Part shown: piece by piece, positions 8,728 to 18,318 of the stretch | How the letters are laid out: each line of letters begins with the position of its first letter | Numbering within the stretch: the first letter of the stretch is position 1 | Assembly (NCBI GenBank): GCA_034520625.1 | Contig: JAXHNI010000009.1 | Location: 1 to 64,000 of the forward strand | Origin: JAANXG01 sp034520625 | GTDB lineage: Bacteria > Pseudomonadota > Gammaproteobacteria > Arenicellales > JAANXG01 | Direction: 5' to 3' | DNA length: 64,000 bases | The notes under the pieces: generated by a model | Databases searched by the model: none | What the model saw: only the letters and a program-made list of their open reading frames with translations | What the model was told of the DNA's origin: nothing | Position numbers and translations under genes: made by a program

Positions 8728-9932
8728 CAGCGCCCGAGCCCCGCGTGCAGGTCCATGAGCAGCCGGCGCACGTTCGGCCAGCGGAACGACATCCGCCCGA
8801 CACCGACCCGGCCGCCCCAGTCCAGCAGCCGCCCGCGGTTGGCCACCCGCGCCCGCTGCCCCTTGAGCTGGCGCTCGCGATTGGCGATGAGCCGGCGCAG
8901 GAAGTCATCGTCGACCACCCGCCGCGCGCCGATCTCCGACACCCGCCGGGACCAGGCTTCGACGAAGCGCTGCTGGGGATGCACCAGCCGCCCGCCCTGC
9001 CGGGCCACGAAGGACCACAGGGAAGTGGTATCGAAAGGCGCCTCGGCCTCCTCGCGCCCGGCCCACTCCGCCAGATCGCCGCGATAGCTGTCGATCAGCG
9101 CCGCGTCGCGGTCACTGCGCTGGACGTCATGGCGCAACTCCGCCAGCAACAGGTTGTACAGCAGCGGCGCCCCCTCGACGTGCAGCGAGAACCGCCGGGC
9201 CAGCTCCACCCGCTCCGCGATCGGCCCGCCGGCGCGCAGCGCCGCCGGCTCCTCCCAGAAACTCTCCGCCAGCGACGTCGACCCCTCCTGCGCCAGCCAG
9301 GCCAGCAGCGACCCGCCGCAGCGCTCCTGGATGCGCCCGAGCAGAAAATCGGCTTCCTCGCCCGTCAGCGCGAACGACGCCTCGTCCGGAAAACCGGACG
9401 GCGCCGCCGGCAGCCGCGGATGCCAGGTCGGCTCCCGGGTCCACACGACGCCCGGATCGTCAGCCCGCCCCACTTCCTTCTGCCGCCGGACCAGGCCGTC
9501 GAACTGAGTGTGGTACCAGCCCTGGTTGCCGCCCGCCAGGAAGATTCCCCAGCGCACCAGCAGCGGCCAGTAGACTACACTCGCGAGCTGCGACAGCGCC
9601 TGTCGACTTCGAATTCCGATTATTCCTTCACTGTCGCCGCTTTCTATCAGGGTTTCGATCAAACCCAGCTCCATTCGCTTCGCCTCGAATGCAGCGTCGT
9701 AGCCGCCGCCCCAGGATTCAATCTCTCGGTAGATCCACGGGATAAACAGCACATAGCGAAGCCGTGTCTGCAGCACGGACGTGCCGGGGAACAACGCATT
9801 CGAGAACGCATCCCGCAGGCTGCCGAGACCCAGCTCATCCACCGTGCCCTGCTCGTTGAACAGATTCAGAACGCGGCGCAGCTTGTCGCGGTCGGCGGCG
9901 GTCAGGTCGATCCAGGAAAGTGACGCAGACAA
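8727..9932 (-). CDS. DUF6361 family protein
   Basis: A 401-residue protein opening with LSWIDLTAADRDKLRRVL and the diagnostic DELGLGSLRDAFSNALFPGT and LRYVLFIPWIYRE blocks of DUF6361. The function is unknown to me; family members occur next to phospholipase-D-like proteins and helicases, as here. It is the first gene of the minus-strand series and overlaps the PLD gene by one base. No enzyme motif stands out and it is soluble. The gene is intact, while the PLD and helicase genes each carry one frameshift. Confidence 0.8.
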   Translation of the reverse strand: MSASLSWIDLTAADRDKLRRVLNLFNEQGTVDELGLGSLRDAFSNALFPGTSVLQTRLRYVLFIPWIYREIESWGGGYDAAFEAKRMELGLIETLIESGDSEGIIGIRSRQALSQLASVVYWPLLVRWGIFLAGGNQGWYHTQFDGLVRRQKEVGRADDPGVVWTREPTWHPRLPAAPSGFPDEASFALTGEEADFLLGRIQERCGGSLLAWLAQEGSTSLAESFWEEPAALRAGGPIAERVELARRFSLHVEGAPLLYNLLLAELRHDVQRSDRDAALIDSYRGDLAEWAGREEAEAPFDTTSLWSFVARQGGRLVHPQQRFVEAWSRRVSEIGARRVVDDDFLRRLIANRERQLKGQRARVANRGRLLDWGGRVGVGRMSFRWPNVRRLLMDLHAGLGR

Positions 9933-10303
9933 AGGTTCTCCAAACTTTCAGGTCGTAATAGCAGGTACCGAGCACATTATGCATTCGCAGCCCATTGATC
10001 GATGCGTGGCTATCGTTTTGATTACCCCAATACAGGTCAGCCATCCCCATCTCTACCAGGCGAGTGCGTCAACCTGTGACGCAAACAAGATCCTGAAGGA
10101 GCCCCTCGATAGCGAGACTTCACCATGGGCCGATATTCAGAGCCCATTCGTTCCCCGCGCCGGATGAAAACGGCGAGAGCCACCCCCAGCCCCGGAATTC
10201 GTCTACCGAGGTCCCCAGTTCTTCTCCTCATTGTAGATCATGACGTTTACAATCCCGTGCAATACGGCAGCGATACCTGCCTCTCAGACGGGTACACCGA
10301 ATC
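9933..10303. other. Divergent intergenic region between two defence clusters
   Basis: This 371-bp stretch separates DUF6361 (minus) from the first MazG gene (plus), so it should hold both promoters. Two symmetric sequences are visible: GCGTCAACCTGTGACGC near 10067-10083, and ATTGTA...TACAAT spaced by 12 bp near 10230-10253, about 50 bp upstream of the MazG start. The second could be an operator, possibly for the LexA-like domain encoded downstream, but that is inference. No coding sequence recognised. Confidence 0.5.
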
Positions 10304-10657
10304 ATGAACATGCATTCGAACGAAGACCAGCTGTCCCACCTCTTGGAACGCCTGAGGGGTTTCGTCGCGGAGCGGGACTGGGAGCAGTACCACTCCCCGA
10401 AGAACCTGGCCATGGCCCTGACCGGCGAGGTCGGGGAACTGGTAGAGCATTTCCAGTGGCTGACCGAGGCCCAATCGCGCGAACTGCCGGAAGCGGAGCT
10501 GCAGGCCGTCCGCGAGGAGATTGCCGACGTTCAGATTTATCTCATGCTCCTCGCCGACCGGCTGGGGCTGGATTTGATGAAAGCAGTGGATGACAAGATC
10601 CGGATCAACGCGGCGAAGTACCCGACCGATCGGGCGCGCGGGACGAGCCGGAAATAA
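10304..10657 (+). CDS. MazG-like nucleotide pyrophosphohydrolase (copy 1)
   Basis: A 117-residue all-alpha NTP pyrophosphatase of the MazG-like/RS21-C6 type. The metal-binding EXXE...EXXD pattern is present as GEVGELVEHFQWL and EEIADVQIYL. These enzymes hydrolyse (d)NTPs to monophosphates and pyrophosphate; substrate is not predictable from sequence, and dCTP-type specificity is typical of short members. It lies 32 bp upstream of the nuclease-helicase gene and is clearly in the same operon. A paralogue follows the helicase at 13239, sharing HSPKNLA and GELVEHFQWLTE. Intact; the start is the first ATG, with a second in-frame ATG two codons later. Confidence 0.85.
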   Translation: MNMHSNEDQLSHLLERLRGFVAERDWEQYHSPKNLAMALTGEVGELVEHFQWLTEAQSRELPEAELQAVREEIADVQIYLMLLADRLGLDLMKAVDDKIRINAAKYPTDRARGTSRK

Positions 10658-10689
10658 AACGACTTGTAGCCACTACACCGCGACCACGC

Positions 10690-13090
10690 ATGATTATCTA
10701 CAGCGCCGACAAACAGGAGTTCGTGCGGCACGTCGAAGGCAACGAGATCGACGAGCGCATACTGGCCCGGATGATGGCGCAGGGCCCCGGACGAGTCGGC
10801 CGCGCCGAGATCGCCTCGTGGCGAGACTCGATGCAGTACATGAAAAACATTATCGCCACCCGGGACATCCCTGACGACGCCGGCGTGGCCATCGAGTACA
10901 CGATTCCCCAGACTTCCAAGCGAATCGATTTCATCCTGACCGGCCGCAGCGCGGAGGATATCGATACCGCCGTGATCGTGGAGCTCAAGCAATGGGAAAC
11001 GGCCTCGCTGACCCCCAAGGATGCGGTAGTGGAAACCTTCCTGGGCGGCGCGCAGCGGGAGGTCACTCACCCCTCGTACCAGGCCTGGACCTACGCCGCG
11101 TTACTGGAGGATTTCAATGAGGCGGTGGAAACCGGCGATATCAAGCTTCGGCCCTGCGCCTACCTGCACAACTGCGTCTCCTACGAGACCCTGCATGCCG
11201 ATTTCTACGAACAGCACCTTGCGAAAGCGCCCGCCTTCCTGAAGCACGATGCCGACAAGCTGCGCCGATTCATCCAGCAACATGTCCGCAAGGGCGACCG
11301 GAACCAGATCATCTACCGGATCGAAAACGGCCGCATACGGCCGTCGAAGTCACTGGCCGACCATCTGTCATCGCTCCTGAAAGGCAACCGGGAATTCTTG
11401 ATGGTGGACGACCAGAAGCTGGTCTATGAAAGCGGCCTTCAGACTTGCCAATATCGCCGAGCAGGCCGGCAAGCAGGTCTTCATTGTCGAGGGCGGACCG
11501 GGCACCGGCAAGTCCGTGGTCGCGGTCAACCTGCTGGTAGAGCTCATCAACCGGGGCAGTGTCGCGAATTACGTGACGCGCAACGCTGCACCCCGGCAGG
11601 TGTACAAGTCGAAACTCACCGGGACGATGCAGCGAACCCGCATCGACAACCTGTTCCGAGGATCGGGCGGGTTTCAATCGTCGGAGCCAGGTTCCTTCGA
11701 CGTGCTGGTCGTCGACGAAGCCCACCGCCTGAACGAGAAGTCGGGTTTGTACCAGAACCAGGGCGAGAATCAGATCAAAGAGATCATCAACGCGGCACAC
11801 ACCAGCATCTTTTTCCTTGACGAGGACCAGCGGGTAACATGGAAGGACATCGGCTCCCGGGAGGAAATCGAGCGCTGGGCCAGAGATGCCGGGGCTACCG
11901 TCCACTACGCCGAGCTTCGCTCCCAGTTCCGCTGCAACGGATCGGACGGCTACCTCGCCTGGCTGGACCACGTTCTACAGATCCGGGAAACGGCCAACCA
12001 TGATCTGAGCGAGCTGGACTACCACTTCGAAGTGGTCGACTCGCCGGCGGAGCTACGCGACCGCATCTTTGCCCTGAACGTGGAAGCGAACCGCGCGCGC
12101 CTGCTGGCCGGCTACTGCTGGGACTGGGTCAGCAAGAAGAAGGACACTACGGCGTACGACATTACGTTTCCCGAGCACGATTTCGCCATGAAGTGGAATC
12201 TGGACAAGGACGGCCCTCTGTGGCTGATACAGCCGAACTCGGTCCATGAGGTCGGCTGCATCCATACCTGCCAAGGCCTGGAACTGGACTACATCGGGGT
12301 CATCATTGGTCCGGATCTGGTGGCCCGGGACAGCAGGCTCGTCACGCGGCCGCGGGAACGCTCCAAAATGGACTCATCGATCAAGGGCTATGTCAAAGAC
12401 AGAAGACAAAACCCCGAGGCGGCGGACCGAAAAGCGGAATCTATTATCAAGAACACCTACCGCACACTGCTCAGCCGGGGCATGAAGGGTTGTCTGGTGT
12501 GGTGCACCGACGACGAGACGCAGCGGTACTTCAATGAATTGGTCGGACGTTCTGACAACAGACAAAGCACAGATATTATCCATCAGGACAACGTCATTCC
12601 GTTTCCCCTCATTCCAAGCGAACAGGTTCGCTCCACGCCCAACGTCGTTCCGATTTTCGACATTCAGGTTGCCGCGGGCGCGTTCACCGACATTGACGAT
12701 ACCGAGGATTGCCAGTGGATCAAGCTGCCTGACCACCTTAACGCAGGACCTGACATGTGCGTAGCCCAGGTGGTGGGCGAATCCATGAACAAACGGATCC
12801 CAAACGGCGCCTGGTGCCTCTTCCAAAAGAACCCGGGCGGAACCAGACAAGGCAAGGTCGTCCTCGTGCAGCACCGGGATATCCAAGATCCAGACACCGG
12901 CGGGACCGCGACGGTGAAGCGCTACTACAGCGAAAAGGTGGCAGACACCGAGACCGGGGGCTGGCGACACGAACGTATCATCCTGAAACTCGATTCGACC
13001 GAACCACAGTACGAGCCGATTGTGCTCGAAGAAGCTGTGACCGGGGCATTCACGGTATTCGAGTTGATGGCGGTGATCGATCACACCTAG
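10690..13090 (+). pseudogene. PD-(D/E)XK nuclease - DUF2075 SF1 helicase - LexA-like S24 peptidase fusion, one frameshift
   Basis: About 800 residues once one base is removed. The N-terminal 240 residues have RIDFILTG followed by AVIVELKQW, the D-ExK core of a PD-(D/E)XK nuclease. Then comes a DUF2075 helicase: Walker A GGPGTGKS (11492-11515), Walker B VLVVDEAHRL, the SQFRCNGSDGY block and TCQGLELDYIGV. The last 180 residues are a peptidase S24 domain: Ala-Gly site VAAGAF (12668-12685), nucleophile Ser in VGESMNKRIPNG (12782-12784) and Lys in TATVKRYYSE (12917-12919). The frame breaks at 11425-11435, where GAAAGC should read GAAGC, an A-run change joining LVYE to AAFRLANIAEQ. MazG genes flank it on both sides. 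Predicted role: damage- or infection-triggered DNA processing, inferred. Confidence 0.75.
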
Positions 13091-13238
13091 GGAAAACTTC
13101 CCAGTTGCGCCCCTAGTGCTGATTGGCCACCCCACGGAGGAAATTCACACGTGCGTCGTTTGAAATACCTCACCGGGCGAACGGGATCCATCCCAAGCAC
13201 CTTTACATAACCAAGATTCCGCGCCAACATCCAGCAGT

Positions 13239-13625
13239 ATGAACGAACCGCCGGACCTCCACGATACCCTAAGCACCCTCAAGCACCGTCTTCGTGGCTT
13301 TGCATCCGAACGCGACTGGGATCAGTTTCACTCGCCCAAGAACCTCGCAACGGCGCTGATTGTCGAAGCCGGTGAGCTGGTGGAGCATTTTCAGTGGCTC
13401 ACTGAAACCGAAAGCGCCGAGCTTTCAGCGGAAAAGCTCGAACAGGTGAAGCTGGAGTTGGCGGACGTCTTGATCTATGTGGTCCGTCTGGCAGACAAGC
13501 TGGACATTGATCTGGCCGGTGCCGCGCACGAGAAGATGGCCCTGAACGACAGGAAGTATCCGGCCGACAGAGTTCGAGGGGATGCCAGGAAGTACACGGA
13601 ATACAAAGAGACGGAAAACGAGTAG
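13239..13625 (+). CDS. MazG-like nucleotide pyrophosphohydrolase (copy 2)
   Basis: A 128-residue paralogue of the protein at 10304, with the same fold and metal site (EAGELVEHFQWL and LELADVLIYV). The two share the ERDW-QF/QY-HSPKNLA stretch but differ elsewhere, so this is an old rather than recent duplication. It follows the nuclease-helicase by 148 bp, a gap in which GGAGGAAATT is visible but no gene. It precedes the HNH gene by 36 bp. Two MazG enzymes in one operon suggest that nucleotide-pool control, or clearing of modified nucleotides, is part of the system's job; that is inference. The gene is intact. Confidence 0.85.
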   Translation: MNEPPDLHDTLSTLKHRLRGFASERDWDQFHSPKNLATALIVEAGELVEHFQWLTETESAELSAEKLEQVKLELADVLIYVVRLADKLDIDLAGAAHEKMALNDRKYPADRVRGDARKYTEYKETENE

Positions 13626-13661
13626 CACCCATACAGCGAATCGGAACGGGACACCGGTCAA

Positions 13662-14582
13662 TTGAAATTCTGGGTAGGCGTCACCGACAACGACTGGTAC
13701 GGCTTCCTGTATCGACGGAAGCCGGAGGAAGTCAACTTCTGGCAGCCGAGCGCCAAACCGCTGACGCACGCGCTGGTTCCCGGCACACCTTTTCTCTTCA
13801 AGCTCCACAGCCCTCACAACTACGTAGTAGGCGGCGGAATCTTTGTACGGTTCAGCGTACTGCCGGCGTCGTTGGCCTGGGCAGCCTTCGGTGAGAATAA
13901 CGGCACCGCCAGCCAATCCGAGCTGCTCGGACGACTGGGGCGACTTGCACGCGGGCGGCTCGGGCCCGGCACTGCAATAGGCTGCAACATTCTCGTTGAG
14001 CCGTTCTTTCTGCCGGAATCGGATTGGATCCCGATCCCGGCCGACTGGTCACCCAATATCGTACGGGGCAAGACCTACGACACCGCCGAGCGATACGGCG
14101 CTGAGTTGTGGGCCCAGGTTGTTCACCGCCTGGAAGGCAGGGACACCTTGGTGGAGTCACACCAGAGCGACGATCGTGCCAGGTATGGAGCCGAGTATCT
14201 GATCCGTGCCCGCTTGGGGCAGGGAACGTTCCGCGTGCTGGTGACGGACGCTTATCACCGGCGATGCGCGGTCACCGGCGAACGGACGCTCCCGGCACTC
14301 GAGGCCGCCCATATCAAAGCACACAGTGAATCGGGACCGAACTGGACGAACAACGGGCTGCTGCTTCGGGCGGACCTGCATCGGCTGTTCGACGATGGTT
14401 ACGTCACGCTCGACGACGATTGCCGCTTCGTCGTGAGCCAACGCGTGCGGGAGGAATTCCAGAATGGGCGGGAGTATTATCGATTTAACGGGCAGGCTCT
14501 GAAGAATCTTCCGGAGTCAGGTTCCGAGCGTCCCAAGCGCGAATTCATTGACTGGCACAACGAGCACGTGTTCCTCGGCTAG
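13662..14582 (+). CDS. HNH endonuclease with PUA-like N-terminal region
   Basis: A 306-residue protein. The N-terminal 130 residues (KFWVGVTDNDWYGFLYRRKP, then NFWQPS) resemble the beta-rich reader-like domain often found before HNH domains. The C-terminal HNH core is RRCAVTGERTLPALEAAHIK, then NGLLLRADLHRLFDDGYVTL, with the His-Asn-His residues and a single Cys pair position CAVTG. It would cut DNA, perhaps after recognising a base or shape through the N-terminal domain. The start is a TTG at 13662; no in-frame ATG gives a comparable N-terminus. Same strand and close behind MazG copy 2, so it is probably the last gene of that operon; hairpins follow at 14709-14753. Intact. Confidence 0.8.
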   Translation: MKFWVGVTDNDWYGFLYRRKPEEVNFWQPSAKPLTHALVPGTPFLFKLHSPHNYVVGGGIFVRFSVLPASLAWAAFGENNGTASQSELLGRLGRLARGRLGPGTAIGCNILVEPFFLPESDWIPIPADWSPNIVRGKTYDTAERYGAELWAQVVHRLEGRDTLVESHQSDDRARYGAEYLIRARLGQGTFRVLVTDAYHRRCAVTGERTLPALEAAHIKAHSESGPNWTNNGLLLRADLHRLFDDGYVTLDDDCRFVVSQRVREEFQNGREYYRFNGQALKNLPESGSERPKREFIDWHNEHVFLG

Positions 14583-14708
14583 GGCCCGCTGATGCGTTGC
14601 CGTTCGATCGACAGGTTGGTCGAGCGGCAGAATTTGACGATGAGGCCTTACCCATACGGCGATTGACCGGGAGGCCGGCCGACTCTATAGTCGCAATCAT
14701 TGACCCCA

Positions 14709-14760
14709 CCGGAGAGAGGATCTCCGGTCCGACGCCACTTGTTCGGTGGCGTCTCTAATT
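14709..14760 (+). terminator. Tandem hairpins, probable terminator after the HNH gene
   Basis: CCGGAGA and TCTCCGG pair at 14709-14727, and GACGCCAC/GTGGCGTC pair at 14731-14753 around TTGTTCG, followed by TCTAATTT. They lie 130 bp past the HNH stop and 90 bp past the end of the converging DprA-like gene, so could serve both. The T-tract is short. The rest of 14583-14845 shows nothing I recognise. Confidence 0.55.
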
Positions 14761-14845
14761 TCCACCCCCTGCATCGCCCTGCTCCCGGGACACCCCTTTT
14801 CCGTCATAGAGACACGCACGCCGGGCTCATTGGCGGTGGAGATCG

Positions 14846-16150
14846 CTAAAGATTTAGGGTTGCCTGATGGTCGCCAGTCGCCTGATATCGTACAGGTCGG
14901 TTCAGCTTTTCGAGCTTGCCATCCACCACGGCTTGTTTTAGCCAGATATTCAACTGGGTCTTGTGGAGCCCCAGCAGCTCAACCAGCTCGTCGGGGGAGT
15001 GGGCGGAGTCTGAACAGATGGGGAGCACCTTGGCCAGAAACAGCTCATAGAAAGACAATTCCGGAGTTGTACCCTCTACGTTTGAGGTGCTGGATTCAGT
15101 CGTCGCTTCCTTCCCGGATGCGATAACTTCCGATCCGGCATTGTCTGAATAGATGGCATTGCCTTCTTTGGCTGCCTCCACGTTGGAACCAAAAAGGTCG
15201 CTCTCGGCGTAAGCTGGCTGATTCTCCGCCGCGAACAACGCTCGCACGTCGACATCCTCGATATCCGACGGGGCCGCGTTCGCGCCTTCGCGAATCAGGT
15301 CGTTGTTGCCTGCCTCGGGGTCGTTGTTTCGTTTCACCCACATGGGCACCCAGCGATGTTTCAGGTTTTCTTTCGCGCCGCTCCAGGTCCCGCCCTTTTT
15401 TCCGGAATGGACGGCCAGCGCCGCATCCGCAAGGCAATAGATATACTTGTTCCGCTGCATGGCGTTACCCACATTGAACCCTGCTTCGGGACTGAATGGC
15501 GAGAGCAACACCAGGCTGTTATCAACTAGATGCTTCCGGTACTTCGAACTGGAGGACGCTCTGAGCAGACTGTCGGCCAACACACCGACGGCCGTGCCCT
15601 CCGCTTCGAGTGCGCCCTTCATCGTGGTCTCGTCGACGCCCCGCGCTCCGCCGGAAACGATGCAATGCCCCTCGGCCGCCGCGAGGACGCCCAGCCTCTT
15701 GCTATAGGTCAAGTCCGTACTATTCGCGCTGCGTGAACCGACGACCGCCAGCCCGCCCATGTTTAACAAAGACTTGTTGCCACAGCCAAACAATACGGCG
15801 GGTGAGTCACCGCGCAGCCGCTGCTTTAAACGCCGGGGATACTCCGGGTCTGAACGCGTGATGACCCAAAGCCCGCTCCGCAGCCACTTCTCCATCGACA
15901 ATGCCAAGGCCGAGCCACGATTCAGCAGTGCTTCCAAGCGCTCCGCGGAAACCGCCTTGTCCTGCCAACCGTGAAGTACGCCGTTCAGCTCATCGCTCAA
16001 CAAGCTCTCGGGGGTCAACGATTGCGCTTTCAGCCATTCGGCAAACCGGCCCCATTCCCTGGGCGTCAACGGCTTGGCCTTGGTGCTGTCCTGCTTCGAC
16101 AAGCGGGCAGTAAGGAGAAGAATCGCCTGAGTGTTGGGAGATATCGTCAT
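14846..16150 (-). CDS. DprA/Smf-like protein with C-terminal winged helix
   Basis: A 434-residue protein. Residues about 100-290 are a DprA-type Rossmann fold: PRRLKQRLRGDSPAVLFGCG, the VVGSRSAN motif, GHCIVSGGARGVDETTMKGAL and the SPFSPEAGFNVGNAMQRNKY block that binds ligand or ssDNA in DprA. A low-complexity linker follows, and the last 60 residues look like a winged helix (SPDELVELLGLHKTQLNIWL). It is longer than housekeeping DprA and its start overlaps the RecQ stop (ATGA), so the two are one translational unit. DprA normally loads RecA on incoming ssDNA; in this setting a role in sensing or processing foreign DNA or a nucleotide signal is inferred. Intact. Confidence 0.75.
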   Translation of the reverse strand: MTISPNTQAILLLTARLSKQDSTKAKPLTPREWGRFAEWLKAQSLTPESLLSDELNGVLHGWQDKAVSAERLEALLNRGSALALSMEKWLRSGLWVITRSDPEYPRRLKQRLRGDSPAVLFGCGNKSLLNMGGLAVVGSRSANSTDLTYSKRLGVLAAAEGHCIVSGGARGVDETTMKGALEAEGTAVGVLADSLLRASSSSKYRKHLVDNSLVLLSPFSPEAGFNVGNAMQRNKYIYCLADAALAVHSGKKGGTWSGAKENLKHRWVPMWVKRNNDPEAGNNDLIREGANAAPSDIEDVDVRALFAAENQPAYAESDLFGSNVEAAKEGNAIYSDNAGSEVIASGKEATTESSTSNVEGTTPELSFYELFLAKVLPICSDSAHSPDELVELLGLHKTQLNIWLKQAVVDGKLEKLNRPVRYQATGDHQATLNL

Positions 16151-18249
16151 CAGTCACCACGGCTGGTTGAAGCCAACGCGATCGGAAACACAGCGCCACT
16201 TCCTGCACGTTTCAGCAAGGCTGCGAGCACTGTCATCGTCCAGCCTGAATCGATGATGTCGTCCACGAGCAGCACCGGGCCACCGGAGACATTCTCCGTG
16301 ACTTCGAACACGCCGTCGAGGTTGCGGCACTGGTGAAAGCGATTCTGCTGCATTTTCTGCGGCTCATTGTCCCGTACCTTTCTGATGGCGTCCACGAAGG
16401 ACAGGCCCAATCGGGCGGCAAGGCGCCGGGCGAAATCCGGGACCAGCTCAGGGTGTTTTCTGGAAGGCACGCACACAACCCACTCGGGCCCCGGCACGGG
16501 TCGCCAGCGATCCCGAATCATCTCCGCCGCCGCCTCGACCAGCTCATCGCGGAAATGGCCGGCGTGCTTGTCGTCCGCCACCAGGGCGCCCCAGCCGGCG
16601 TCGCCCCAACGGGACAGTACCCGGCCCGCCTCGGCCCGTAGCTCCTGCGGCAGATTGCCGCGAAAACCGTACACCTCGAACGCCCCCGCGGCCACTTGCC
16701 TCCTCGGCTGTATCACGATCTCGGCGTGGCGCAAAAACCGGGCGGCGGCCACGGCGAGAGGGCGGTCTATCTGAATGCCCAGTATCGGCTCGCCCCGGCA
16801 CACGGCGCAGCGCCCACAGTCGACCGTTTCCGGATCATCCAATGCATTGCGTAGGAACGCCATCAGGCAGGTTGTGCTGGTGATGTAGTCCTGTACTTCC
16901 TGCCATTCCGTTTCCCGTTGCGCGGTCAGCCGCCGGATACGCTCATGGTCCAGCCTGTAGTTTATCGGGGTGCGTCGCCATCGGCTTCCGTCCTTGATCA
17001 CCGGGGCCGGACTTTCCACGCTCAGCACTTTCAGCACTTTCTCGATCTGCCCTTGTCGCAGGTTCAGCTCGCCTTGGAGCCGGGGTAAGGATAAACCATC
17101 ACTCTCCGCCAATTTCTCCAGAATCGCCGTTACATCCCGTTCATCAGGAAAGGCGCTGCGGCGAAAAAACTCATGGATGTCCTCGTCTTCATCGCCAGAC
17201 AGTAGAACACCGAAGGCCGTATCGATGGCCCGGCCGGCCCGGCCAACCTGCTGGTAGTAGCTCACGATCGAACCCGGCGCCTGGTAGTGGATAACGAAAC
17301 CCAGATCCGGTTTGTCGTAGCCCATTCCGAGCGCCGTTGTTGCGACCAGCACTTTGACCTCATTGTGCAGCAATCGATCCTCCAAGTGCTGCCTGTACGC
17401 ATTGCTGTCCTCGAAATCTTCGTGCTCCACGCCGCTATGGTAAGCCCGAGCAATAATGCCCTGCGTCTGCAGCCAGGCCGCGACTTGTTCCGCATCCCGT
17501 TTCGTCAGGACATAGACTATCCCGGTGCCGGGAAGATTCGGGATCTGCTGCGCCAGCCACGCCAATCTCGATGTCTGATCCGGCAGCCGCAGTGTCTGTA
17601 AAACAAGGCTTTCACGGACAAGCGAGCCCCGTTGAATGTCGACATCCCCAAGCTGGGTCCGGACATCTTCGATCACCCGATTGTTGGCAGTAGCAGTTGT
17701 TCCCAACAGCGGCATGTTGGGCGGCATCTGGCGCAGCACGTTTACGAGCCGCCTGTAATCTGGTCGAAAGTCATGGCCCCAGTCCGAGATACAATGGGCC
17801 TCGTCCACCACCAACAGCCCGACACGGTCGGCCACTGGTTGCAGTACTTTTTCGACAAAAGCTTCGTTGGAGAGCCGTTCCGGCGAGATCAACATGGCAT
17901 CGACCTGATCCGACAGAATTCGCTCCTTGATGATGGGCCAATCGTCGGCGTTGGTGGAATTGACCGTCACAGCGTGAATCCCCAGTCGCCGGGCCGCCTC
18001 GATCTGGTTGCGCATCAAGGCGAGCAATGGCGACACGATTACGGTCGGCCCCGTGCCGCGATCACGCAAAATGCGCGTGCTGATGAAATACACGGAGCTC
18101 TTGCCCCATCCCGTGCGCTGCACCACCATCAGCTTGCGGCGGTGATTGACCAGGGCGTCAATCGCCTCCCACTGTCCCTTACGAAATCGGGCGCCGGGGT
18201 TGTCAACTGCTTTCCTGAGCAAGACTTCGGCGTCTTCTTTATCCGTCAT
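16150..18249 (-). CDS. RecQ-family helicase fused to a phosphoribosyltransferase domain
   Basis: A 699-residue protein. Motif I is QRTGWGKSSVYF, II VVDEAHCISDWGHDFRPDY, III TTATAN, VI YYQQVGRAGRAID, so this is a 3'-5' RecQ helicase. Cysteines TTCLMAF and CGRCAVC give the RecQ zinc site. The last 180 residues are a type I phosphoribosyltransferase (VCVPSRKHPELVPDFARRL, then the PRPP loop VLLVDDIIDSGWTM), as in ComF. RecQ-PRTase fusions next to DprA are a recurring pairing in variable islands. The PRTase may bind or hydrolyse a ribose-phosphate ligand, possibly coupled to DprA; this is inference. Overlaps the DprA gene by ATGA. Intact. Confidence 0.8.
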   Translation of the reverse strand: MTDKEDAEVLLRKAVDNPGARFRKGQWEAIDALVNHRRKLMVVQRTGWGKSSVYFISTRILRDRGTGPTVIVSPLLALMRNQIEAARRLGIHAVTVNSTNADDWPIIKERILSDQVDAMLISPERLSNEAFVEKVLQPVADRVGLLVVDEAHCISDWGHDFRPDYRRLVNVLRQMPPNMPLLGTTATANNRVIEDVRTQLGDVDIQRGSLVRESLVLQTLRLPDQTSRLAWLAQQIPNLPGTGIVYVLTKRDAEQVAAWLQTQGIIARAYHSGVEHEDFEDSNAYRQHLEDRLLHNEVKVLVATTALGMGYDKPDLGFVIHYQAPGSIVSYYQQVGRAGRAIDTAFGVLLSGDEDEDIHEFFRRSAFPDERDVTAILEKLAESDGLSLPRLQGELNLRQGQIEKVLKVLSVESPAPVIKDGSRWRRTPINYRLDHERIRRLTAQRETEWQEVQDYITSTTCLMAFLRNALDDPETVDCGRCAVCRGEPILGIQIDRPLAVAAARFLRHAEIVIQPRRQVAAGAFEVYGFRGNLPQELRAEAGRVLSRWGDAGWGALVADDKHAGHFRDELVEAAAEMIRDRWRPVPGPEWVVCVPSRKHPELVPDFARRLAARLGLSFVDAIRKVRDNEPQKMQQNRFHQCRNLDGVFEVTENVSGGPVLLVDDIIDSGWTMTVLAALLKRAGSGAVFPIALASTSRGD

Positions 18250-18318
18250 ATTCCTTCTCCTGTTGTCTCCGTGACACGTCGGGGTCCTGCTCCAGTCAGC
18301 TCGGATCTTCGTGCGACA

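Noticed and set aside
8745..9923. A 392-residue open frame on the plus strand
   Set aside because: Fully antisense to the DUF6361 gene, which has recognisable family blocks.
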